From Prochlorococcus marinus str. MIT 9301 (lineage in GTDB: Bacteria; Cyanobacteriota; Cyanobacteriia; PCC-6307; Cyanobiaceae): a stretch of 64,000 nt of DNA. Positions 1 to 9,541 of this stretch are shown here, piece after piece (the stretch's first letter is position 1; every line of letters starts with the position of its first letter). The stretch covers positions 496,001-560,000 of the forward strand of contig NC_009091.1 in NCBI RefSeq assembly GCF_000015965.1, read 5' to 3'. Position numbers and translations under genes: made by a program. The notes below the pieces were generated by a model. It was not told the DNA's origin, ran no database searches, and saw nothing but the letters and a program-made list of their open reading frames with translations.

Positions 1-959
1 CAGGAACAACTTCAGGAGTTGGATTAAATACTCTAAAACCTCTTTTAAGATTTGGGTGGGAGGTTATAGCTGTTAATCGATCAAATAAAAGAGCCATTAA
101 AATAGCTGAGGAATCTTTGACAAAAGAGGAAGTTAAAAATGTTCACTTTATAGAAATAGATCTCTCTAACTTGGATGATGTGAGAAAAGGTTGCGATGAA
201 ATATTAGAAAGATTTAAAAAACCAATAAATTCTCTTATTTGTAATGCAGCAGTTTATAAACCAAGACTAAAGAGACCTGAAAGATCTCCTCAGGGGTTTG
301 AGAACTCTATGGCAGTAAATCATTTTGGACATTTTCTTATGATTAATCTTCTTATGGAAAATATTTTATCTTCAGAAAGAGAAATTGTTTTAAATGGAAA
401 ATCTACTTTATTCAAGCCAAGAATTACAGTATTAGGTACTGTTACAGCTAATTATTCAGAACTTGGAGGAAGAATCCCCATCCCTGCCCCAGCTGATTTG
501 GGAGATTTGTCAGGATTCAAAAATGGTTTTTTATCCCCTATAAGTATGGCGAATGGAAAGAAATTCAAACCTGGTAAGGCTTATAAAGATAGTAAACTTT
601 GCAATATGGTAACCGTTCAGGAATTATCAAAAAGGTATCCTGCAGAAGAAATTATTGTAAATTCGTTATATCCTGGATGTGTCGCTGATACAAAACTTTT
701 TAGAGATACGCCTTGGTTATTTAGGTTTCTTTTCCCTATATTTCAAAAATTCATAACGAGGGGATATGTGTCACAAAGATTGGCAGGAGAGAGAGTAGCT
801 AAAGTAGCAACTTATAAAGAATTTGCTAAACCATCAGTCCATTGGAGCTGGGGAAATCGTCAAAAAACTGGCAGAAAAGCTTTTTCTCAAAAGTTGTCAA
901 AAAGAATAATTGATGCAAATACCTCTAAAAAAACTTATGATCTTACAAAACTGTTGGTC

Positions 960-971
<12 letters not shown>
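1..971 (+). CDS. por: Light-dependent protochlorophyllide oxidoreductase, 5' end cut by the window
   Basis: Light-driven, NADPH-dependent reduction of the protochlorophyllide D ring, the penultimate step of chlorophyll synthesis. The open frame runs in from the window edge (first full codon at base 3) and gives 322 residues. The family is usually about 330, so only some ten N-terminal residues are missing. The first residues contain GTTSGVG, the dinucleotide-binding loop of short-chain dehydrogenases. The catalytic pair sits in KAYKDSK (Tyr codon at 582, Lys codon at 594), and the POR-type insert around CNAAVYKP and the NHFGHF motif are present. An internal TTG at 117 is not the real start. 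It ends 6 bases from the convergent end of chlL, so both routes of protochlorophyllide reduction are neighbours here. Confidence 0.96.
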
Positions 972-1865
<894 letters not shown>

Positions 1866-2009
1866 TTAAAGCTTAAAACACATTATTATTTATATTCTTG
1901 CAGCGCAAATACACATGAAATATGTTTCTAAACAAATATGTATTTAATTGTATTAAAAATGTGATATATGTTCTTATAACTGAATTTTCAGGATTAAATC
2001 TATTAGATT

Positions 2010-2027
2010 ATGAGTGAAAATACTCAT
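2010..2027. other. Perfect hairpin in the chlB-chlL gap
   Basis: ATGAGT at 2010-2015 and ACTCAT at 2022-2027 form a 6-bp stem with a 6-base loop, about 27 bases beyond the chlB stop. There is no T run on the minus strand after it, so an mRNA stability or processing element is as likely as a terminator. The rest of the 189-base gap is AT-rich and shows nothing else I can defend. Confidence 0.3.
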
Positions 2028-2054
2028 GACTTAATTATATTTTATTAGTAAAAA

Positions 2055-3626
2055 CTAACTGAAATATGCTTTGGCATCATAAAGAGTTTCATCGCTTATC
2101 TCTGGGATTCCCCTCAAGATTGCGTATTTTTCAGTATTTGTTTTAACTTTACCTCTTACAAAAAATGGAACTTTTGTTAATTCAGCTCTACCAGATTCAG
2201 TCCAGATAATTTCCTCTTTACTATTTTTTTCTTTTTTCTCGTCAGAATTTAAAATGTTATTTTTGTTTGTCGCTGTATGCCCTAAATGGCTTTGATGACC
2301 ATCAACAAACTCAAAGTCATGTTTGAACATATCAATAAGATGCTCTTCTAAGCCCATCATTAGGGGATGTACCCAGTCATCAAAAATCACATTTGCTCCT
2401 TCCCATCCCATTTGTGGGCTATATCTTGCAGGAACATCTTGAACATGCATTGGAGTACTAATTACTGAGCATGGAATGCCGAGTCTTTTTGCACTATGCC
2501 TTTCCATTTGGGTCCCTAAAACTAGTTCAGGGGCAGCCTTTTTCATGGCATCTTCCACTTCTAGATAATTGTTGGTTATCAAAGCTTCTACATTTAGATC
2601 TTTTGCAGTAGCTCTTACTTGCCTGGCCATCTCCCTGCTGTATGTTCCAAGACCCACTACTTCAAAACCCAATTCTTCTTTAGCAATTTTGGCTGCTGCA
2701 ATTGCATGTGTTCCATCACCAAAAATAAAAACTCTTTTACCAGTTAGATAATTAGAGTCAACTGATTTTGAGTACCAAGGAAGTTTTGATTTATTTTCTA
2801 ATTCTTCTTTATTCGTTAAAGGAAGATCTAATTTTTCATGAACTTCATTTATAAATTCAATTGTATTTTTTATTCCAATAGGAATAGTATTCGTATATTC
2901 CATTCCAAAGTTCCGTTTGAGCCACTCACATGAAGCTTCAGCAATTTCTTGATAAAGACAGATATTTATTTCAGCATCAATTAGTCTTTCAATATCATCA
3001 GGACTAGCACCTAGTGGAGCAACTACGTTTGTATCAATACCTTGTTCCGAAAGTATGCGTTGGATTTCGATTACATCATCTCTGCATCTAAATCCCAGTA
3101 ATGAGGGGCCAAGTATATTAACTTTTGGTCTCCTACCTAATTCCTTCCACCTGAAGGGACTTATTTTATCTGAAAAACTTACTTTATCTTTTAAAAGGGT
3201 TCTTGTTAATTGATAAAAGGTTTCTGAGGCCCCCCAATTTTCTTTCTTGCTATAAGCAGGTAATTCAAGATTCACAATCGGCATATCAAACCCCATCCCT
3301 TTCGCAAGAGCTCCAGGTTGGTCTTGGATAAGTTCTGCTGTACAACTTTCTCCAACTAAAAGAGTTTTTGGTTTAAATCGTTCTACGGCTTCCTTAATAT
3401 TTTTCTTAACTAATTCTGCAGTATCTCCTCCTAGATCTCTAGCCTGAAAAGTCGTATATGTAACTGGGGGCCTTTGCCCTCTTCTTTCAATCATTGTAAA
3501 AAGAAGATCTGCATATGTATCTCCTTGAGGGGCATGAAGCACATAATGTATATCTTTCATTGACGATGCAATTCTCATAGCACCAACATGTGGCGGTCCT
3601 TCATATGTCCATAGAGTTAATTCCAT
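2055..3626 (-). CDS. chlB: Dark-operative protochlorophyllide reductase subunit ChlB
   Basis: One half of the NB catalytic component, a nitrogenase MoFe-like heterotetramer. The 523-residue protein starts [10 protein letters not shown] and keeps Asp36 (in PQGDTYAD), the family's unusual aspartate ligand of the [4Fe-4S] cluster shared with three ChlN cysteines. Family motifs such as [12 protein letters not shown] and [19 protein letters not shown] are clear. The C-terminal 50 residues (after about 470) form the small domain typical of ChlB, preceded by a Lys/Asn-rich linker. It follows chlN by 6 bases on the minus strand, so the two catalytic subunits are almost certainly co-transcribed and made in equal amounts. 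Confidence 0.97.
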   Translation of the reverse strand: MELTLWTYEGPPHVGAMRIASSMKDIHYVLHAPQGDTYADLLFTMIERRGQRPPVTYTTFQARDLGGDTAELVKKNIKEAVERFKPKTLLVGESCTAELIQDQPGALAKGMGFDMPIVNLELPAYSKKENWGASETFYQLTRTLLKDKVSFSDKISPFRWKELGRRPKVNILGPSLLGFRCRDDVIEIQRILSEQGIDTNVVAPLGASPDDIERLIDAEINICLYQEIAEASCEWLKRNFGMEYTNTIPIGIKNTIEFINEVHEKLDLPLTNKEELENKSKLPWYSKSVDSNYLTGKRVFIFGDGTHAIAAAKIAKEELGFEVVGLGTYSREMARQVRATAKDLNVEALITNNYLEVEDAMKKAAPELVLGTQMERHSAKRLGIPCSVISTPMHVQDVPARYSPQMGWEGANVIFDDWVHPLMMGLEEHLIDMFKHDFEFVDGHQSHLGHTATNKNNILNSDEKKEKNSKEEIIWTESGRAELTKVPFFVRGKVKTNTEKYAILRGIPEISDETLYDAKAYFS

Positions 3627-3632
3627 AGTTTT

Positions 3633-4913
<1,281 letters not shown>

Positions 4914-5046
4914 TCAAGCTTGCATAAACTTTTTAATTTAAGAAAGTAATTAATAAGTTCTCTTACAAAACGAACACATTTAAAAAACTTATATGAATGT
5001 TTAAATACTTAAATGGAAATTATGAAAAAAACTTTTGGTGCATATT

Positions 5047-5415
5047 TTAATTTCTGTAGAAGGAATTTCCTTGACTTGTTTTTGAAATCTTCCACACATT
5101 TCTAGCTATTTTCGTTGCTAATAATCCTGCTCTTTCCAACTTAGATTTTCCGGGCTTTGCCCCAATTAAAGCAGTCACTTCTGAAGTGGTTAAAGGGGCC
5201 CCAGTATTTATAGCTAATTGCGTTAACTCCAATCTATCTCTAAGGTTTTTAAGATTTACTTTTTCAATTTTATCTTCTTCTAACCAACTAAAAGATGGGT
5301 CTTTCTGAGATAGTTTTTGCATCAAGCTTAGGCTAACTAATCCGAGAGTTTGATCAGGAGTTAATTCTTTTTCAGTACCAGAAACATTTGGTTCTTTTTT
5401 TTGAGAAGTTCCCAT
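5047..5415 (-). CDS. Small conserved-looking protein next to csoS1D, function unknown
   Basis: A 122-residue soluble protein that I do not recognise with certainty. Residues 1-25 are polar and probably disordered. Residues 25-75 look helical. Residues 75-113 (TTSEVTALIGAKP ... RNVWKIS) resemble a helix-turn-helix followed by a wing, so nucleic-acid binding is possible, but this is an impression rather than a match. It is divergent from csoS1D, with 97 bases between the starts, and lies between the chlorophyll and carboxysome genes. Base composition and codon use look like those of its neighbours. A link to the carboxysome is suggested by position only. Confidence 0.75.
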   Translation of the reverse strand: MGTSQKKEPNVSGTEKELTPDQTLGLVSLSLMQKLSQKDPSFSWLEEDKIEKVNLKNLRDRLELTQLAINTGAPLTTSEVTALIGAKPGKSKLERAGLLATKIARNVWKISKTSQGNSFYRN

Positions 5416-5429
5416 AGAAATGCATATCT

Positions 5430-5470
5430 TTTACTTGAAGTTATCGTTTTGTTGAAAGCATGCAAGTAAA
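5430..5470. promoter_or_regulatory. Inverted repeat in the divergent csoS1D promoter region
   Basis: TTTACTTG at 5430-5437 and CAAGTAAA at 5463-5470 form perfect 8-bp arms 25 bases apart, inside the 97-base gap between two divergent genes. The 33-base centre spacing, about three helical turns, would suit a dimeric regulator. TATAGT at 5500-5505 is a plausible -10 box for csoS1D. It would place the transcript start at or next to the ATG at 5513, giving a leaderless or nearly leaderless message. Both readings are inference. Confidence 0.3.
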
Positions 5471-5512
5471 TTTAATAGAAAAAATGAACCATTATCCGTT
5501 ATAGTCTCGTGA

Positions 5513-6283
5513 ATGGAACCAACTTCTAGTTTAAACAGAGGAGAACGAAAAAAAGGTAGTTCTCTTGTCACAGGATCTGAGGTGCAATCTCAGGCCAGTG
5601 GTGCAAGCTGTTTTATTACAACTGATTCAGAAAAGTCTTTGGTATCCAGACAAGCAAGTCAAGTTGAGCAGATTGAGTTGAGAACATATGTTTTTTTGGA
5701 TTCTCTTCAACCTCAACTAGCTGCATATATGGGAACGGTTAGTAGAGGTTTTTTACCTATACCTGGAGATTCATGCCTTTGGATGGAAGTTTCACCTGGG
5801 ATGGCAGTGCATAGAGTCACTGATATTGCCTTAAAAGCTAGTAATGTAAGACTTGGTCAGATGATTGTTGAAAGAGCATTTGGTTCTCTTGCTCTTTATC
5901 ACAAAGATCAAAGTACTGTTTTACATTCTGGGGATGTTGTTCTAGATGCTATTGGAAGTGAAGTTAGAAAAAGAACCAAACCTTCAACAAGTTGGACAGA
6001 AGTTATTCGAGCTATTACTCCAGATCATGCCGTTTTAATAAATAGACAAAACAGAAGTGGATCAATGATTCAATCTGGAATGAGTATGTTTATATTAGAA
6101 ACTGAACCGGCTGGGTATGTCTTAAAAGCAGCTAATGAAGCAGAAAAAGCATCAAATATCACTGTTGTAGATGTAAAGGCAGTTGGCGCTTTTGGTAGAT
6201 TAACTTTAGCAGGGAAAGAAGGAGATGTAGAAGAAGCGGCAGCTGCTGCTATAAGAGCAATTGATGAAATTTCAAATTATTGA
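5513..6283 (+). CDS. csoS1D: Tandem-domain carboxysome shell protein CsoS1D
   Basis: Minor shell protein of alpha-carboxysomes with two fused BMC domains, which forms trimers (pseudohexamers) whose gated pore is thought to pass larger metabolites such as RuBP. At 256 residues it has the family length. After a disordered tail of about 50 residues come the first BMC fold (about 55-150) and the second (about 155-256). ATP-like repeats of the BMC core are visible in [19 protein letters not shown] and [14 protein letters not shown]. It is set apart from the csoS1-to-csoS4B row by rdgB on the other strand, which implies separate transcription. Pore residues cannot be assigned safely without a structure-based alignment. 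Confidence 0.93.
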   Translation: MEPTSSLNRGERKKGSSLVTGSEVQSQASGASCFITTDSEKSLVSRQASQVEQIELRTYVFLDSLQPQLAAYMGTVSRGFLPIPGDSCLWMEVSPGMAVHRVTDIALKASNVRLGQMIVERAFGSLALYHKDQSTVLHSGDVVLDAIGSEVRKRTKPSTSWTEVIRAITPDHAVLINRQNRSGSMIQSGMSMFILETEPAGYVLKAANEAEKASNITVVDVKAVGAFGRLTLAGKEGDVEEAAAAAIRAIDEISNY

Positions 6284-6307
6284 GAAATTTTTATTTAGAC
6301 CTTTTTT

Positions 6308-6892
6308 TTAACTTAAACCTATCTCTTTTTTTAAAAAAGGTGACATAATTTTTGCAGCTTTACCTCTACTACCTAATTTATTTAGTTGTGATTGTGAGAG
6401 CTCACCGTAAACACAATTAGCTTCTTTAACCCAAAAAATAGATTCGAACTCCCCATTAGGATATTTGGGTTTCTTAAGAATTTCTCCCCAACATATTCCT
6501 GTTGTATCTTTAACTAAGTTTCCTGAGGGATCGCACAAAACCATACAACTTATAAATCTTGCACTCCTATAAGGACTATCAGAAAGTTCATTAATTAATT
6601 TTTTAATTTTCTCATCATTATTTTTGGCATATCGAGCAGAATAAATTCCTGGTCGACCATCTAAAACATCTACTTCAAGACCCGAGTCATCAGCTAATGC
6701 CCAAGTTTTTGTCTCTAGAGAAGCTGCCTTGGCTTTAAGTAGTGCATTCTCAAAATATGTTTTCCCAGTTTCTTCGACACTTAAATATTCTGGTTGCTTC
6801 TCAACCTTTAAAGACAAAACATCCAGCATCTCTGAAATTTCAGATACTTTTCTTTGATTGCCACTCGCAATAGTTAGAACTGGAAGGTTCAA
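6308..6892 (-). CDS. rdgB: Non-canonical purine NTP pyrophosphatase (RdgB/HAM1 family)
   Basis: House-cleaning enzyme that hydrolyses dITP, ITP and XTP to monophosphates, keeping deaminated purines out of nucleic acids. The 194-residue protein opens with the substrate-binding loop ASGNQRKVSEI (residues 9-19) and has the catalytic core WALADDSGLEVDVLDGRPG (about 63-81) followed by the SARY motif. Its 3' end faces csoS1D (24 bases, with a run of T), and its 5' end faces the 330-base carboxysome promoter region. It has no known carboxysome role. Its place between csoS1D and csoS1 is probably incidental. Confidence 0.94.
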   Translation of the reverse strand: MNLPVLTIASGNQRKVSEISEMLDVLSLKVEKQPEYLSVEETGKTYFENALLKAKAASLETKTWALADDSGLEVDVLDGRPGIYSARYAKNNDEKIKKLINELSDSPYRSARFISCMVLCDPSGNLVKDTTGICWGEILKKPKYPNGEFESIFWVKEANCVYGELSQSQLNKLGSRGKAAKIMSPFLKKEIGLS

Positions 6893-7222
6893 AATAATAT
6901 AAAAAAAATTTATTGTGAATATTATCTTACTTCAAAGCTTGATACGGAGACAGGAAAGGTTGAACATTCCACACCTGTGTAGACAGGGCCTGCCTCGTAC
7001 GGAAATAACATAATGTAAATTTTTTCTTAACACAACAGTATGTTTTGATGCACTAACTAATTTCCATAAGTATTGACATATCAATAATACCAAGGGTGAT
7101 AAGTTTAACTTATGAATGATAGAAAAAACATTAATGGAGATTTTGTCGAAAACGCTTGACTTATAAGTACTTAATGAAGCATTCTTCGAATTGAACATTC
7201 CACATTTAGTATTTAGTAGACA
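6893..7222. promoter_or_regulatory. Control region between rdgB and the carboxysome operon
   Basis: The only gene-free gap over 300 bases. It should hold divergent promoters for rdgB (left) and csoS1 (right). Three things stand out. First, a GC-rich patch at 6941-7003 (34 of 63 bases by my count) in an otherwise AT-rich gap. Second, alternating complementary words within it: ACAGG (6950), CCTGT (6974), ACAGG (6983), CCTG (6989). Third, a perfect 14-bp direct repeat, TTGAACATTCCACA, at 6960-6973 and 7191-7204, the second copy ending 18 bases before the csoS1 ATG. An 88-codon minus-strand open frame covers most of the gap, but it resembles no protein and I do not call it. Confidence 0.6.
6950..6992. 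other. GC-rich alternative-hairpin element
   Basis: CCTGT at 6974-6978 pairs perfectly with ACAGG at 6983-6987 across a 4-base GTAG loop. The same CCTGT could instead pair with the upstream ACAGG at 6950-6954, and the downstream ACAGG could pair with CCTG at 6989-6992. Mutually exclusive pairings of this kind are typical of leader switches and structured small RNAs. The strand and the existence of a transcript are unknown. Confidence 0.35.
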
Positions 7223-7534
7223 ATGGCTACAGAAACAATGGGTATCGCTCTCGGCATGATCGAGACACGCGGACTTGTACCTGCAATCGAAGCAGCAGAC
7301 GCAATGACAAAGGCAGCAGAAGTTCGCCTTATTGGTCGTGAATTCGTTGGTGGCGGTTATGTCACAGTATTAGTTAGAGGTGAAACAGGCGCAGTTAACG
7401 CAGCTGTAAGAGCTGGTGCTGATGCTTGTGAAAGAGTTGGTGACGGTTTAGTTGCAGCTCACATTATTGCTCGTCCTCATAGAGAAGTTGAACCTGCTCT
7501 AGGTAATGGTGAATTTCTTGGTCAAAAGGACTAA
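7223..7534 (+). CDS. csoS1: Major carboxysome shell hexamer protein CsoS1
   Basis: Single BMC-domain protein that builds the flat hexagonal facets of the alpha-carboxysome. The 103-residue sequence is a textbook CsoS1: METRGLVPAIEAADAM near the N-terminus and IARPHREVEPALG near the C-terminus. It is the only single-domain BMC shell gene in this window and the first gene of the operon, directly after the long control region, which fits its high copy number. The coding sequence, especially the first 120 bases, is far richer in G+C (roughly half) than its neighbours. Selection for optimal codons in a very highly expressed gene explains this better than recent transfer. A weak stem follows the stop (7544-7563). 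Confidence 0.97.
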   Translation: MATETMGIALGMIETRGLVPAIEAADAMTKAAEVRLIGREFVGGGYVTVLVRGETGAVNAAVRAGADACERVGDGLVAAHIIARPHREVEPALGNGEFLGQKD

Positions 7535-7543
7535 TTAAATAAA

Positions 7544-7563
7544 GCAAGATTTATAAATTTTGC
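7544..7563 (+). other. Weak stem-loop between csoS1 and cbbL
   Basis: GCAAGATTT at 7544-7552 and AAATTTTGC at 7555-7563 pair over nine positions with one G-U. The two-base centre means the innermost pairs must open in RNA. It is AT-rich and weak. It could stabilise the csoS1 3' end or reduce read-through, by analogy with the stronger hairpins further down the operon. Confidence 0.3.
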
Positions 7564-7603
7564 AAAATAATTATTTTCCCTACACAGACCTAAATTTATC
7601 CTT

Positions 7604-9019
7604 ATGAGTAAGAAGTATGACGCAGGGGTAAAGGAGTACAGAGATACCTACTGGACTCCAGAATATGTACCCCTAGACACCGATTTACTAGCCTGTTTCA
7701 AATGTACAGGTCAAGAAGGTGTCCCAAGAGAAGAAGTTGCAGCAGCTGTTGCCGCTGAATCTTCAACAGGTACTTGGTCAACAGTTTGGTCCGAGTTACT
7801 TACAGACTTAGAATTTTATAAAGGACGTTGTTATCGAATCGAAGACGTCCCTGGAGATCCTGAAGCTTTCTATGCTTTTATTGCATATCCTTTAGATCTT
7901 TTTGAAGAAGGCTCAATTACAAACGTATTAACATCTCTTGTAGGAAACGTTTTTGGATTTAAAGCTCTAAGGCATCTACGTCTAGAAGATATTAGATTCC
8001 CAATTGCTTTCATTAAAACTTGCGGTGGTCCACCAAACGGAATCGTAGTTGAAAGAGATCGACTTAACAAATACGGAAGACCTCTACTTGGTTGTACCAT
8101 CAAACCTAAATTAGGATTATCTGGTAAAAACTATGGTCGAGTTGTATATGAATGTCTTAGAGGCGGTCTTGATTTAACGAAGGATGATGAGAATATCAAT
8201 TCTCAACCATTCCAACGTTGGAGAGAAAGATTTGAGTTTGTTGCAGAAGCAGTCAAGCTTGCTCAGCGAGAAACTGGAGAAGTTAAAGGTCACTACCTAA
8301 ATTGTACTGCTAACACTCCTGAAGAACTCTATGAAAGAGCTGAATTTGCAAAAGAGCTAGATATGCCAATCATCATGCATGATTATATAACTGGTGGTTT
8401 TACTGCAAATACTGGATTAGCTAATTGGTGTCGTAAAAATGGCATGCTTCTGCATATTCATAGAGCTATGCATGCTGTTATCGATAGACATCCAAAGCAT
8501 GGTATTCACTTCAGAGTTCTTGCAAAATGTTTGAGACTATCTGGAGGAGACCAACTACATACTGGAACCGTGGTTGGAAAACTAGAAGGTGATCGTCAAA
8601 CAACTCTTGGTTATATTGACAACTTAAGAGAGTCATTTGTTCCTGAAGATAGATCAAGAGGAAACTTCTTTGATCAAGATTGGGGTTCAATGCCTGGAGT
8701 ATTTGCAGTTGCATCAGGTGGTATCCATGTTTGGCATATGCCTGCACTTCTTGCGATCTTTGGGGATGATTCTTGTCTTCAGTTCGGTGGAGGAACACAT
8801 GGTCATCCATGGGGTTCAGCTGCTGGAGCTGCAGCTAACAGAGTTGCTTTAGAAGCTTGTGTAAAAGCCCGTAATGCTGGTCGCGAAATCGAAAAAGAGA
8901 GTAGAGACATTCTTATGGAAGCTGCTAAGCATAGTCCTGAATTAGCTATTGCTCTAGAAACTTGGAAGGAAATTAAGTTCGAGTTTGACACTGTCGACAA
9001 GCTTGACGTTCAGGGTTAA
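7604..9019 (+). CDS. cbbL: Rubisco large subunit, form IA
   Basis: Catalytic subunit of ribulose-1,5-bisphosphate carboxylase/oxygenase, which fixes CO2 in the Calvin cycle inside the carboxysome. The 471-residue protein carries the active-site loop [10 protein letters not shown] (Lys167) and the carbamylated lysine with its metal-binding acids in LTKDDEN (Lys193, Asp195, Glu196). The late [12 protein letters not shown] segment with the loop 6 lysine and the [10 protein letters not shown] phosphate-binding loop are present. Sequence and context (a cso operon) mark it as the proteobacterial-type form IA, which Prochlorococcus and its Synechococcus relatives acquired in place of form IB. Starts 69 bases after csoS1, with no obvious Shine-Dalgarno. 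Confidence 0.99.
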   Translation: MSKKYDAGVKEYRDTYWTPEYVPLDTDLLACFKCTGQEGVPREEVAAAVAAESSTGTWSTVWSELLTDLEFYKGRCYRIEDVPGDPEAFYAFIAYPLDLFEEGSITNVLTSLVGNVFGFKALRHLRLEDIRFPIAFIKTCGGPPNGIVVERDRLNKYGRPLLGCTIKPKLGLSGKNYGRVVYECLRGGLDLTKDDENINSQPFQRWRERFEFVAEAVKLAQRETGEVKGHYLNCTANTPEELYERAEFAKELDMPIIMHDYITGGFTANTGLANWCRKNGMLLHIHRAMHAVIDRHPKHGIHFRVLAKCLRLSGGDQLHTGTVVGKLEGDRQTTLGYIDNLRESFVPEDRSRGNFFDQDWGSMPGVFAVASGGIHVWHMPALLAIFGDDSCLQFGGGTHGHPWGSAAGAAANRVALEACVKARNAGREIEKESRDILMEAAKHSPELAIALETWKEIKFEFDTVDKLDVQG

Positions 9020-9033
9020 TTCAAGTTTCGAAA

Positions 9034-9082
9034 TTGAGGAGATTAATTCTCCTCAAAATTATTAAAATCTCGTTTTTACGAG
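9034..9082 (+). other. Two consecutive hairpins between cbbL and cbbS
   Basis: The first stem is TTGAGGAGA (9034-9042) with TCTCCTCAA (9048-9056), nine perfect pairs and a 5-base loop. The second is CTCGT (9069-9073) with ACGAG (9078-9082), loop TTTT. Neither is followed by a clean T run. They probably act as 3' stabilisers or processing barriers for cbbL message rather than as full terminators. Confidence 0.6.
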
Positions 9083-9108
9083 TAATTTCATTCACATTTT
9101 GATTAATT

Positions 9109-9450
9109 ATGCCTTTCCAGAGCACAGTAAGCGACTATCAAACAGTTGCAACCCTGGAAACATTCGGTTTCTTACCACCGATGACCCAGGAAGAAATATA
9201 TGACCAAATTGCGTACATAATTGCTCAAGGTTGGAGTCCAGTTATTGAGCATGTTCATCCAAGTGGATGTATGCAAACTTATTGGTCTTATTGGAAACTC
9301 CCATTCTTTGGGGAAAAAGATCTTAACTTGATCGTGAGCGAATTAGAGGCATGTCATAGAGCATACCCTGATCATCATGTAAGAATCATCGGATACGATG
9401 CTTACACTCAAAGTCAAGGAACAGCTTTTGTAGTTTTCCAAGGACGTTAA
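9109..9450 (+). CDS. cbbS: Rubisco small subunit, form IA
   Basis: Small subunit that caps the L8 core to give the L8S8 holoenzyme and, in alpha-carboxysomes, helps form the groove that binds the CsoS2 N-terminal repeats. The 113-residue protein shows the family's TFGFLPPMTQEEI opening, the YWSYWKLPFFG segment and the ending DAYTQSQGTAFVVFQG. It is 89 bases downstream of cbbL, with two hairpins in the gap, and a strong hairpin follows its stop. The structured elements on both sides suggest a relatively stable cbbS message. Confidence 0.98.
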   Translation: MPFQSTVSDYQTVATLETFGFLPPMTQEEIYDQIAYIIAQGWSPVIEHVHPSGCMQTYWSYWKLPFFGEKDLNLIVSELEACHRAYPDHHVRIIGYDAYTQSQGTAFVVFQGR

Positions 9451-9472
9451 AGCTACTTATCGTAGTTAATAT

Positions 9473-9505
9473 CTTTCTCCAAAAAAATTTTTGGAGAAAG
9501 TTTTT
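9473..9505 (+). terminator. Strong hairpin with T run between cbbS and csoS2
   Basis: CTTTCTCCAAAAA (9473-9485) and TTTTTGGAGAAAG (9488-9500) are perfect 13-bp arms around two A, followed directly by TTTTT (9501-9505). In RNA the innermost A-U pairs would open to make a normal loop. This has the form of an intrinsic terminator in mid-operon. Because no promoter is obvious before csoS2, it most likely acts as a partial terminator (attenuator) that lowers expression of csoS2 and the genes after it. Confidence 0.75.
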
Positions 9506-9541
9506 CAAAAAAGTTTTTAAAGAATTTCAAACTTGAAGATT

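Noticed and set aside
6932-7198. 88-codon minus-strand open frame in the csoS1 promoter region
   Set aside because: It resembles no protein family, has a cysteine/leucine-rich composition unlike real genes here, and covers the likely promoter. A chance frame is the simplest reading.
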